DNA of 64,000 nucleotides from Mesodorylaimus sp. YZB2_4 (taxonomy: Eukaryota > Nematoda > Enoplea > Dorylaimida > Dorylaimidae). A program made the position numbers and the translations under genes. The notes beneath the pieces were generated by a model, which worked only from the letters and a program-made list of their open reading frames with translations, ran no database searches and was not told the DNA's origin. The first letter of the stretch is position 1, and each line of letters starts with the position of its first letter. The stretch covers positions 1 through 64,000 of the forward strand of contig JASANH010001480.1 in NCBI GenBank assembly GCA_030248295.1. Reading direction: 5' to 3'. Positions 37,317 through 46,929 of this stretch are shown in pieces.

Positions 37317-37560
37317 CCTTTCTTGTCGCAGGCTTCTTTCCAGCCACACGTCCACGCTTCAAAACTACTTTTCCTTTCTTGGCTGGTGCCTTACTATTTT
37401 TCTTTTTCTTCTTCTGAGCAATTGGTGTTGTAGTCGTGGTCGCTCTCTTCTTCCTCACCGTCACTTTTCCACCCAAATATTTCATAGGAATTAAATGAAG
37501 TCTTTCCACTGGGTTCTGAGACTGCGAACTTATATGCAGGGAACCGATTTTACTTTCCAT
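37291..37560 (-). CDS. Small lysine-rich basic protein of the Polinton
   Basis: The ATG at 37560 opens an 89-residue frame. The first half is MESKIGSLHISSQSQNP and LHLIPMKYLGGKV; the second half is highly basic with runs of lysine and threonine (KKKKKNSKAPAKKGK) and ends in RKDVGKRGSN. Basic tails of this type bind DNA, so a DNA-packaging role is possible, but this is inference. An acceptor-like CTTTTCTTTCAG precedes it, so an upstream exon may exist. The first two thirds are duplicated in arm 1 of the inverted repeat. Confidence 0.45.
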   Translation of the reverse strand: MESKIGSLHISSQSQNPVERLHLIPMKYLGGKVTVRKKRATTTTTPIAQKKKKKNSKAPAKKGKVVLKRGRVAGKKPATRKDVGKRGSN

Positions 37561-38380
37561 GGAGCCAACATGACAACAGAACAATGCGAATGCTGAAAGA
37601 AAAGTGCAGGTATTTTATACGGGTTCAAAAGTCAGTACAAGGATGAACTCACTCGTCAACTGCTGCTCCACTTTACCGTCATCATCAGTAATCGATACAA
37701 GGATATACTCGATACTATCCTTGCATACATTGAAGAAAACGGGTCGAGGAATTCATAAATTTGAATTGGGCAAGTAACCGATAATGGGTAGCTTGCGATC
37801 ATCATGGGGGGATGGGGTAACAATATCGCACGTTTTGTGACACGGGGGCACATCACTCGGGATTGAGGAAAACAAGTGGCATGCTGAAATGGTCACTTTG
37901 TAGTTCAAAATGCCAGATAGCGGAGCTGATAAAATATTCGTGAACTGACTCGGTACATTATCTGGAAGATACTCCTTACTTCATTTACTACAAAGTCGTA
38001 AATTAAACGAATTCATGTCGTGAAATCTTCTTCAGATATCCAGGCGTCGTCTTCGGGACCGTATCCTTTGAATCGAACCAAATATTGCTTCTTCCCGTCC
38101 TTGCCTTTGCGTTGGCGAATGACTTTTTCAATTCTGTAGTCTGTCGGTGCTGGTACCTTTTGCAATTCTGGTTCATAGAAGGCACCTGAAAACAGCACCA
38201 CTCGGCTTTCAAAAGGTGAGATTATTGTTAGTCACACAAATTACCTTTGAGCAGACCTATGATCCTTGACACAGTACTGTACTTGGTCACGGTAGGCTAG
38301 AACACTATGGATCTGATAAACTTGAAAGCTCCACTGCACATCGTAACCCTTATGGCCAACGATCGGTCTCTGCATCGAGA
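37367..38380 (-). repeat. Inverted-repeat arm 2 (1,014 bp), native copy within the Polinton
   Basis: Reverse complement of 34860-35873. On this side the sequence is continuous with the complete integrase gene at its right end and with the basic and capsid-like frames at its left end. This arm is therefore the original and arm 1 the inverted duplicate. Confidence 0.95.
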
Positions 38381-39294
38381 TTCTGACATAGTCATCGGCT
38401 GCATATTTCGGTTCGTGTGGGACAGTGTCAGTCATTAGGTACATCCTTTCTCGAATGACGTCTGCGTTGGCGTCATTGACATCAGCTGGAGCCATCCCAA
38501 TCGTTCGATGATACGACCGATTGTATGACTCAACCAGAAGTTGCAGCACATCAATGTATCGCTTGGTCTTTCGATCAAGCAGATAACGCATCAGCATTGA
38601 CTTGAACGTTCTTTGCACCTGTGACAATATGATTTACAAAAAAAAGCCCAAATATGTTTTTTTTCACTTTCACCCGCTCCACTGTGGATGCCTTTTTTTC
38701 TGAATAAGTGGAATAGTGGCGAAGGATGCCCAAAGTTTTGTACAGCTTCTTCATTTTCGAATTGTAAAATTCAGTCTAAACTGTTCACGTGTATACAAAC
38801 TTTAAAAAAGCATTGAAAACTCACTCCCTTATCCGTATGAAGGTATAACGGCCGGCTCTTTGGGTCGCTGTAGATTTTCACGAACGCGTCATGCATCGCA
38901 TCGCTAGCTAAAATAACAAATATTAAAAGTTCAGCAAAAAAGAATTTGGAGTTTCAACCTTACTTTTGTTTTTGAGAGGGATTACTGTAAGTACTTTTGA
39001 AAATAAATCAATAATGAAAAGTAAAAACTTGTATCCATCATTGTCATCTTTGTAAATTGACATATCGGATAAATCTGCTTCATGAATTTCATTGACTTTG
39101 TCAACATAAATTCGGTTGGTTGAAAAGTTTAAACGAGTTGGTTTTGTCAGCTGATACGATTCTTGAGTCGTGAGGAAATCAGCCGCACGTTTACGACTCA
39201 AACCAGGCACAGCACGTGCTAGTTTATCTTGGCCACCAAAGGCACCTTTGGAATTTGGCGTTTTGTAAGCAACTTCTAACTCTTTATTCTCCAT
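38013..39294 (-). CDS. Maverick/Polinton integrase with C-terminal chromodomain, five exons
   Basis: Joined in phase, exons 39294-38964, 38907-38825, 38775-38674, 38618-38245 and 38205-38013 encode 360 residues. The introns are 56, 49, 55 and 39 nt with GT-AG ends. The retroviral-type DDE core is complete: Asp74 in HEADLSDM, Asp136 in LHTDKGTEF and Glu171 in KKASTVER, with 34 residues between the last two. LSRKRAADFL and KFLLFIIDLFSK flank the first Asp. YNRSYHRTIGMAPADVN and GAFYEPELQKV follow, as in Polinton integrases, and residues about 316-357 form a chromodomain (YLVRFKGYGPEDDAW). The enzyme inserts the element DNA into the host genome, and the chromodomain may guide it to chromatin. 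No stop or frameshift remains once introns are removed, so the gene may be young. The 39-nt intron is very short; without it a frameshift would have to be assumed. Confidence 0.85.
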
Positions 39295-39376
39295 TTAAAA
39301 CGCAGGAATCGATGACACATTCATCAGCATATAAAAAACCATATCATCACGGGTTATGTCCTTTTCATGACCCAGT

Positions 39377-39926
39377 TTACTGACTGAGACTTCGAAAAAG
39401 TCCAGTTACACTGTTCGCACAATTTTCACACCCACTCTTGCCGCAGCAGCAAAGGCACAAATATGTGTACAGCATGTCAACATACACCTTCGTAAGAATA
39501 GCATTCCTACGCACTTTACTATCCTGCATCACAGGACCGTCTTTCGTTTTGTTGACTCCCTCATCCAACAGAGGTTGGAGTGGGGGTGCATGATTGACTT
39601 GATTTGTATTGTCAATATGAGACAGTGGAAAAATTTTTGTACCAGCCACATCGACTCCATTCTCCTCAGCGGTGACCATTGTGGGATGTTGCTGTTGCTG
39701 CACCTCTACGGGGGCTTCAGTGATCGTTGGATGAGTTGGATGATTCAGCCTCCCATCGCCGTTTGACCTCGTCGATATTGGCAGCGCCAGAAGTGATCGG
39801 CAACGGCGATTTTGTGAGCATATCCCAATCCCGTTGACTCAAAAGATAAAATGTTTTCAGTCCCGATTTTCCAACTGCGGAGCCGGCCTTCTTATCAGCA
39901 GCATTGCTAGCATCGCCTTTAGCCAT
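39377..39926 (-). pseudogene. Unrecognised Polinton-associated protein, frameshifted
   Basis: The ATG at 39926 starts a 69-residue frame (MAKGDASNAADKK, TFYLLSQRDWDMLTKSPLPI, VKRRWEAESSN) ending at 39717. An overlapping second frame continues to 39377 with a Gln-run, KIFPLSHIDNTNQV, and a terminal part with LCLCCCGKSGCENC. The two may be one protein with a frameshift or missed intron near 39720. Location directly upstream of the integrase on the same strand suggests a Polinton gene; no function can be assigned. Confidence 0.4.
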
Positions 39927-40315
39927 ATCATTAGTAAAGTCGTTAAGGGCTCCAAGAGGCGGATAAACTACAGTGAATGCGGGAATAATTCTTCGTCAAT
40001 AATTGTCAACAGAATAAGTGGTTGTATGCCGTCGAACCTTCAGCCGGGGCAATATTGGGATCATAGGGTGCGAATTGCGCCAAGACTTCAGATACCAAAC
40101 AGCCGTCCTGACCGCAAACTTAAAATCGTACCACTTCGGGGTTTGTAGTTATCAAAAGGTCGATAAATAAAGGGGCATCGAAGGGTCCTGTACCATACGC
40201 CGATGGTCAGCCACAAACCACGAGGGCGAACCAGTCGGGTGCAGCGGATACTAGAAATACAAAACGCATGTAGCAATTCCCAAATCCAGAACACTTACCA
40301 CTGAATAGGTCAGTC

Positions 40316-40432
40316 TTCTTTCAACGAGAATTATCCTCGGTCAGACTTCTCCTCGGACTTCTCCTCGCTTAGACTTCTCCTCAGTCAGAATTATCCTCGG
40401 TCAGACTTCTTTCAACGAGAATTATCCTCGGC
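40316..40432 (+). repeat. Tandem direct repeats (GAGAATTATCCTCGG / AGACTTCTCCTCGG)
   Basis: CTTTCAACGAGAATTATCC occurs at about 40318 and again at about 40410. Between them CTCGGTCAGACTTCTCCTCGG-like units recur four times. It is a short, imperfect minisatellite. Confidence 0.8.
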
Positions 40433-41010
40433 CATGCGATAGTCCCGAGATGGATACCAATCCGAAAGTCAGTAAAATACAGAATCGGGACGAGCCTCGC
40501 CTCGCACACACCCATAACCAGGGGTAAATAAGCCTCGTCTTTCAGGCACAAAGGGAAAACACAGTCGTCCGTCGCACAAAACGAATAGTCCATTGATGAG
40601 GACGTTTGGTCAAAATATACGAGTAATTCGGACACGAAAGTCGAGGAATCATCGTCGTCCTGACAAAGGACACCACCCATATTTCACGCGTCGTTCAATA
40701 GACCCAAGGCACGCATCATATCAGAGGTCGGCAACGTGTGCTTGACCGCAGTTCGAGAATCATGGTCGAAAAAGAACTTAACGATTGCTAAATCAGCCAT
40801 CAAGGCGATAAGCGGGCCACGATAATGAGTTGCGCGTGCCGTGTTGATGATAAGCACATCGTCTAACGCATTCGCAATGGCGATCCATGGAGCAAAAGCG
40901 ATCGGACCACAGAGGTACAAATTGTGCCATGCAGACAGCTGCACATTGCACTGCAAGAACCGGAATGGCGATTCGTCGATCAAATCAAATGGCGATTCGT
41001 CCTTGTCCAT
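40381..41010 (-). pseudogene. Unrecognised long frame with one internal TGA
   Basis: From the ATG at 41010 the minus frame runs about 108 codons to a TGA at 40684-40686 and continues in the same frame, after AAT ATG, to 40381, about 210 codons in all. Upstream codons back to about 41130 are also open. The protein has a compact mix of hydrophobic segments (LCGPIAFAPWIAIANALDD, GPLIALMADLAIVKFFF) and acidic patches (CQDDDDSS). It sits between the Polinton and the gypsy integrase, so it may be an extra frame of either element, but I recognise no family. Confidence 0.35.
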
Positions 41011-41116
41011 CAGCACAGCACTTGCGGCAATACCAGGCGTAGTCCGACAGGGCACCAGACAAGCATTACGAGAAGCTTCGATCGGATCGAACGAAACGGC
41101 GGTGTTAGAAGACGAT

Positions 41117-41495
41117 GGGCCCTAGGACAAAGTGTCGGGGACAGCAAGGCGATAAACAGAAGTTGGATCAGATCAGTTGGAGTCGGTTATCCTAATCCTT
41201 CTGATCGGGATGCACATAGCATGCCATCGAAAAGCCAATAAGCTTATTCAAATTTTCTACGTTACCATTACACTGGGGATGATATGGAGTCGTCGACGCC
41301 TTTTTGATAGCAAGCTCGTTGCAAAGGCGTAATACTGGTCGAGATACGAAATTCGATCCACGATCGCTAAGTAAGACTCTTGGAAACCTATGATGGGCAA
41401 TCCATCCATCAACCACTAGACGAGCTATGCGAGGGGCCGCTCGATCAGGAGCAGCATAAGCTTCGGCCTATTTCGTAAAGTACACGTAATGACCA
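41117..41495 (-). pseudogene. Gypsy family A integrase, C-terminal half (split by nested element)
   Basis: The minus frame has YFTKWAEAYAAPDRAAP, VVDGWIAHHRFPRVLLSD with the catalytic Asp (SDRGSNF) and TPYHPQCNGNVENLNK with the catalytic Glu. It continues the integrase N-terminal half at 45000-45466. The break coincides exactly with the left CTAC target duplication of the nested LTR element (41496-41499). Confidence 0.8.
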
Positions 41496-41499
41496 CTAC
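41496..41499 (+). repeat. Target-site duplication CTAC (left)
   Basis: CTAC directly before LTR 1; the same four bases follow LTR 2 at 44996-44999. Confidence 0.85.
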
Positions 41500-41752
41500 T
41501 GTAAGGGGGAATGAAGACCAGGATATGCAAATGAGTATGACCTCGTTCGATATTAGGCCTGTCTGGTGATATCTAGTGATTGCTGTGTTGGGAACCTGGT
41601 CTCCCTTTGTCCGACGTGTGTTATTTGTTTGTCTTGTGCCGGTGCACTTTTGCTCTCTGGGTAAATGCTCGTTTGACTAATCAGTGTTCATGTCTGTGCG
41701 TACTCGGTGCGGTCGAGTAGTAAACCTTCTCTGTGAGACAAGTAGTCTTACA
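41500..41752 (+). repeat. 5' LTR of the nested element
   Basis: 253 bp, TGTAAG...CTTACA ends (short inverted repeat), pair of 44744-44995. Confidence 0.95.
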
Positions 41753-41883
41753 TTGGTTCCCATTGCCGGTCTCCAACCCGTGTGAGCCGTGCACCCTAGC
41801 AACCGATTCTCCACCTCACTCCCGCCTGATACTAGCCAGGCTTTGCAAGCCACTCATCGATTCCGCCATTTATTCTGCCCGAA

Positions 41884-43192
41884 ATGGCCGATCAGCCGCC
41901 AAATGCTGATCAGGTCACCGACGAGAATCCCGTCGAAGAGTCTACTGTCCAGATCACGGCCGTCGATCCGCCCCCCGATGAGCGCGACCGATTACCTCCT
42001 GCAGCTCGACGACAGCTCATTTCGGTTGAACAGGCCAAACAACTTCGTCAAAAAGTGTCCAAATCGTACGAACGTGCAGAATGGTACGACAGCCTTCGTT
42101 TTTGGCGGGGCGTGCTCCGTTTGTTGGTCCCTCAAGCACCCCCTGAACCTGGCAATGAAGATGACGTCGACGCACTTCGCCAAGCAGTATCATCCGCGGC
42201 TCTTGCCCGAGCTCAGTCCGACTTGGATCACACGTTTGGCCCAGAAACCGATCTGATGCAATTTTGGTTCGATAAGATCACGACCACATATAATACAGGT
42301 GGGGTTTTTGTCGATTTTTTCGCAACAATTCCTCTCGATATTAGGTATCTACATCCGGTCACGAAGCAGCCGCTCGTGTATGACGCTCGAGCGCGAATGT
42401 GGGGTCGTCCAACGAACACCCAGCAGCAATCCAAACCGGTGTCCAATTCAGGTGACGCTCCTAATCAGACCACTTAATCCGCGGGTACTGGCTTGCAGCC
42501 CCAACAACGCCACGTCCAGTTCACTGGTCCACCAGTACAAGGTCAGATAATCGTCCCGCCCCCTCCATCGGCCGACAACCTGTCTCAAGTTCCCCGCGAG
42601 ACACTGATCGAATGGTGTCAGGCGCAAGATAACGAACTGTCATTGGCATCTTACGAAATCACTGATATGCAGAGGCAGAACAAGGAGCGAACTGCAACGA
42701 TCCAGCGCCTCCAACAAGAAGTGGACCAGATGCGTCGGAGCCCTCCCCAGCCAACTGATCCACCAAAGCCGACGCCAGTGCAGGTTACTCCGTCAGTTCC
42801 AATGGTTCTTTCCAATCCACCACCTGATCTACAAGCGCTAATCAAGGAAACCGTGCAAGCCACGATCGCCCCCGCCTTATCTGATCTGGCAAGAGCAATT
42901 TCCTCTTCTGTCACCAACTTAGCTGTGCCAGCTACAGCCGCACAACCTGGTAACAATATCGATCAATCAACCGAAAGTATTGATCTTGCAACGTACGAGC
43001 GTCGACGGGCCCACAACGCTAACGCACCCCCACCCAGGTCAGCTGCAGCACGCTCAGCAAAATGCGTTGGCTGGCTCACGAATCCAAGTAGCTTTGGACA
43101 AAGGAAAGGCACCTCAGCTTAACATCAAACCGTATACTGGATCACCCGATTCCCCAGCACTCGACGAATGGCTTCTAGACTATCAACTTTAA
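41884..43192 (+). pseudogene. Gag of the nested LTR element (one stop, one frameshift)
   Basis: The ATG at 41884 opens a frame of 197 codons to a TAA at 42475-42477. The same frame continues to 43122. Near 43030 the coding sense shifts frame and ends at 43192. The protein is Pro-rich at the start, has AEWYDSLRFWRGVLRLL and FFATIPLDIRYLHPVTKQPL in the middle, a coiled-coil-like stretch (RQNKERTATIQRLQQEVDQM), and a final gag-core start LNIKPYTGSPDSPALDEWLL. The last block corresponds to the beginning of a gypsy gag capsid domain; the rest of the capsid is deleted. Confidence 0.6.
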
Positions 43193-43195
43193 AAG

Positions 43196-43650
43196 AGTTG
43201 GCTCCCAAATTTTGGGCATCCAATATGTTCACCTCACGTTCGGTACAACAACAATTTTGCATCCTGTTGCCATTTTGAATGACCCCGCGGGTACCATCAC
43301 CATGCTCATTGGTCAAGACATTGGTTCCGTGTACAAGCATACGCTATGCGAGTCGAGTCAAACAGTCACATACAACAATGGAGCACTCGCTGGAGTCAAG
43401 ATTCCATATGTCAGCCAATCCAGTCAAATCGACAATTCCGATTCTCAAATTTTGATGCCAATCGTCTCATCTCCAATCGACTACGAATCAGCTCAGGTCA
43501 GTCGTTTGGTATGCGCTCAATTTCGTTCAAATCCTACCCCCGGCGTCCAAAGTGGCGCGGTAGTCAAGAAATCTGCTTCGACAACCATGCGTCATGCAAA
43601 TCGCATTTTCGTAGTCTGTGGCTGTCGCTCCTAAAGCCAGCCCCAGTCCG
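43196..43650 (+). pseudogene. Retropepsin-like remnant of the nested element
   Basis: The frame 43212-43634 contains FGTTTILHPVAILND followed by ITMLIGQDIGSVYKHTL. The hydrophobic-hydrophobic-G-x-D pattern (LIGQD) is typical of the C-terminal half of retroviral-type aspartic proteases. The catalytic D-[ST]-G half is not seen, so the domain is incomplete. Confidence 0.4.
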
Positions 43651-44743
43651 AAACGACCTCAATCGGTAGTATTGACGACGAAATACGACAATTCGAGACT
43701 TCGAAGCAGTTCTGACCACGTTCCGGACACTACTCTAAAGAAAGCGAAAAGACGAAACAAAGCAAAACCTTGCAATCGACCAATATCTCGTGATCAAATA
43801 CGCGAAATCGACATCAAGTCAATCGTTACGAGCGATATCCCATCAACTACAGCGCCTGTGGCAATGCGATCAAGCTTTCCTAAACCACGATTCAAATCCA
43901 ACTTTCCAACTACCAATTCGATTCAATCCTGGCCAAGATCCGAATCCGTTATCTCAATCAACGCCATTTCGACTATCCCATTGCATTCTCGCCATTGCGT
44001 GGCGTAATTACGCCTCAACGATTCTCCCCAACCTCATCTCATTTAACTCATTCTCAGCTTCGTATTATGGCTCTACTTTCGCATTGCACTGGTATGTACT
44101 GTGTGGCTCTGCAAATCGCGTCCCCTCTTTTTTCATTTCATAAGTGTTTTTCTCGAATTTTCTAAAAACCGTTTTCTCATTTATTTTTCTTCCGACCGCG
44201 CCGTAGTGTTCACCTCACCAACTTATGCATTCCATTTGTTTAATTCCGTTTTTTGCCAATATGTTGTGTTATACGTTTGTGTTTACAGTTTGCACTCTGC
44301 ACCGAGCATCACCCACTTTCACCACCTTTTCTTTGTCATTTTTGCTAGTGATGACTTTTTCTAGTGCTTTATTGGCGAGTGTGCCTCATGCTCTGCTTCA
44401 CTGTTGGCGTCAGGATAGTAATGCTCAGGGGAATGAATATGCACATGTCCGTTGTTAGGTTCCTGAAGCTGGCACTCCTGCTGGATCACCCCCGGGTCTA
44501 TGGCAGTGCACCACCAAGCCATAGGGTGTGAAACTGGGTTGCTGGTGGATGGGCCCTGGGTCCTGATTTCTGGAAATTAGTTCCCTTTTTGTGTCATGTG
44601 TGTATTTTGTGTTGAGTGACTGTTGTGCACTTTTGGTAGGATGCGTGGTGTTTCGTTTATTTTAGGGTGAGACCCTGTGCCAGGGTTCCCGCAGATCCAT
44701 CACCCCGGACAGTGGAAGTCCGTCTCCATCGGCGAGGTAGTAA
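43651..44743 (+). other. Interior of nested element without recognisable pol
   Basis: Only short Ser/Pro/Arg-rich frames are found. No reverse transcriptase YxDD, RNase H or integrase motif is visible. It lies just before LTR 2. Confidence 0.5.
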
Positions 44744-44995
44744 TGTAAGGGGGAATGGAGACCAGGATATGCAAGTGAGTATGACCTCGTTCGATATTAG
44801 GCCTGTCTGGTGATATCTAGTGATTGCTGTGTTAAGAACCGGTCTCCCTTTGTCCGACGTGTGTTATTTGTTTGTCTTCTGCCAGTGCACTTTTGCTCTC
44901 TGGGTAGATGCTCGTTTGACTAATCAGTGTTCATGCCTGTGCGTACTCGGTGCGGTCGAGTAGTAAACCTTCTCTGTGAGACAAGTAGTCTTACA
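44744..44995 (+). repeat. 3' LTR of the nested element
   Basis: 252 bp, same ends as LTR 1, followed by the CTAC duplication at 44996-44999. Confidence 0.95.
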
Positions 44996-44999
44996 CTAC

Positions 45000-45466
45000 G
45001 ACGCGGTTACCTTTATTGGAGACAGGAAATAGAGCCTGAACATCGATCGCAACAGTGTCGAATGGGGCTGTTCGGGGCACTGTTTGCATCGGCGGCCGTT
45101 CATAGCTATGTGACTGGTTGAATCGTGCGCAAGTGCCGCACTCGAAGCACCACCGGCGCAAGTCTCTGCGAATAGAAGGCCAAAAAAACTCTTATCGCAA
45201 ATCTGCTAATAATCGATTGAAGCCAGGATGATCGGCGTCCCTGTGACAGAATTAAAGATGAATTCATATAGAACCGCAGGGACGACAATTCTGTCGTGCA
45301 GGTCGGCTCTTTCGACGAGACGACCACAATGGGACCACTTATGCAGGAGGATTCCATCCGGGTCCAACAAATAATCTTTCGCTACTTGAGCTGACTTTGC
45401 AGGCAGAAAATCGTAGCCTCCAAGGTGACGAATAATCTGAAGCAAATACTCTTTGTCACGTTGCAT
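45000..45466 (-). pseudogene. Gypsy family A integrase, N-terminal half
   Basis: Minus frames encode LLDPDGILLHKWSHCGRLVE and a zinc-binding H-H-C-C region: an H-x-D-x-HPG stretch, then RRWCFECGTCARFN. This is followed by the start of the DDE core with FDTVAIDVQALFPVSNKGN, which holds the first Asp. Frame shifts occur near 45210. The core continues at 41495 on the other side of the nested element. Confidence 0.75.
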
Positions 45467-46284
45467 CTTATAGAGTAACTAACGCGAAGGCGCAATGGGA
45501 AACATGTCAGATGCCAATGAAGGAATATCGAGTTGAGTTTCCACCTGACAATCAGGGTCTAATTCATCAATCAATTCGAGATCACCCTGATCAGAGTCAG
45601 AATCTAAAGATAGATAATGATCAGGTTGAACAGATGATTCTGAAGTTGCATCGTTAGGATCAGCTCGATCCGTGACGTGTACACGAGCTGTTAGCAGGTG
45701 AGAAGGCGGCGTGAGACGGCCCAGCCAAACTTACTGCAAAATCAACGGCACTATCATAATCACTGTCGTATTCTGGAATCGCTGGTAATTCGAGCTTATT
45801 GGTCAAAGCTACCATATTCATAGAACGCAGCAGTAAGAGGCGCGGGGAGCACTTCGTTCATGCATGAAGCATTTGGAAACTTGACGTATCGCCTGCACCG
45901 GAGGCTTCCATGTAGGAGCTCGGGCAGGCAATCGATATTGTCGTCGCTTTCTGACTCAGATCCAGTGCAGGAATCAGAGCAAGAACCACGAGCAGACTCA
46001 CTCTTAGACGTGAAATGGAATTCTGGTGCAGAGAGCGCATCTATCCTGTTGATAGCGTCCTGATAGGTCTGAGCTTATTCCACTGCGACAGGCGCAGGTG
46101 TCGAAGAAAAAAACATGAGGAATCAATAAGGCCAAAACTGAGGCGCTACATCGATTGCATCGTTGATATGGATGCAGTGCTGCAACGAGTACAATATCAG
46201 CATTTGGCAATCTCGACAGGGCGTCGGCAACACCATTATTGCATCCAGAAGCGTGGGTGATACTTAAGAGATAATTCTGTAATT
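45467..46284 (-). other. Decayed gypsy pol region
   Basis: Between the protease and integrase parts there are only acidic, Ser-rich fragments and no reverse transcriptase or RNase H motifs, so the central pol is deleted. Confidence 0.4.
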
Positions 46285-46497
46285 TTAGTAGCCACCTTCT
46301 TTTTCTAACGTTACCTTCGAGATCTTTCTTCTTATACTATTGTAGATAAATCCCAAGAGGGGCATTATCTGACCATCGCCATCGATGCAGTCTAAAATAC
46401 CACCACGTTGGAGCAGGTCCCTCAAATAGGACGAGCCTAAGACACTACGAAGAATCGGTTTGCTAATAAGTGATACTGACGAACAGCTGTCGATCAA
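46285..46497 (-). pseudogene. Gypsy family A aspartic protease remnant
   Basis: The frame starts IDSCSSVSLISKPILRSVLG, corresponding to the retropepsin active-site loop where D-[ST]-G is expected; here the third residue is Cys. It is followed by an internal Gly-rich part and MPLLGFIYNSI. It lies between gag and integrase as expected for a gypsy pol. Confidence 0.5.
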
Positions 46498-46929
46498 AGT
46501 GATGAAATCGACGTAATTGATACGTGTAGTAATAGAAGGCAGCTGTACTCCCGCTGGGATGTACGCTGCTTGACCATTTTAAAAACAAACATTATGTCGC
46601 TCCTGGTCGTTAAAAGCAAAAGACAGACGAGGAATTAGCGTTGTCGAAGCTTGATCATCTTCGACCTCAGTATAGGACGAGCCTTGAGGTTCAGCAGATA
46701 CGGCGATTGCAATCGTCGAACCAGGCGGTGCAGTGATGGATGTACCTACTTCACCGCCCTCTTCCTGTTTTTGGATGGTTCAGAGAGAGGTTCGCTGATG
46801 AGCTTGTTGGACGCATTCAGTCAGTGCCGCGATTTAAATCAGGGGCACTTGACTTGCGAGTCAAGCTATCATTTCGTCGATGAGATGGACACTCGGATGA
46901 TAGGTGTCTAGCGCGTCCACATCGGACAC

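Larger units (their letters stand above)
41500..44995 (+). mobile_element. Nested LTR retrotransposon, non-autonomous
   Basis: A 3.5-kb element bounded by two 252-253 bp LTRs (41500-41752 and 44744-44995), each starting TGTAAGGGGG and ending GTCTTACA, and flanked by CTAC. LTRs differ at roughly ten positions, about 96% identity by eye. The interior has a gag frame and a protease-like remnant but no reverse transcriptase, RNase H or integrase, so it would need helper enzymes. It inserted into the integrase gene of the minus-strand gypsy element. TGGTTCCCATTGCCGG directly after LTR 1 is a candidate primer-binding site. Confidence 0.92.

Noticed and set aside
34860-38380. Reading the inverted repeats as true Polinton terminal inverted repeats
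   Set aside because: The right arm continues inside the integrase gene, and outer flanks show no 6-bp target duplication.
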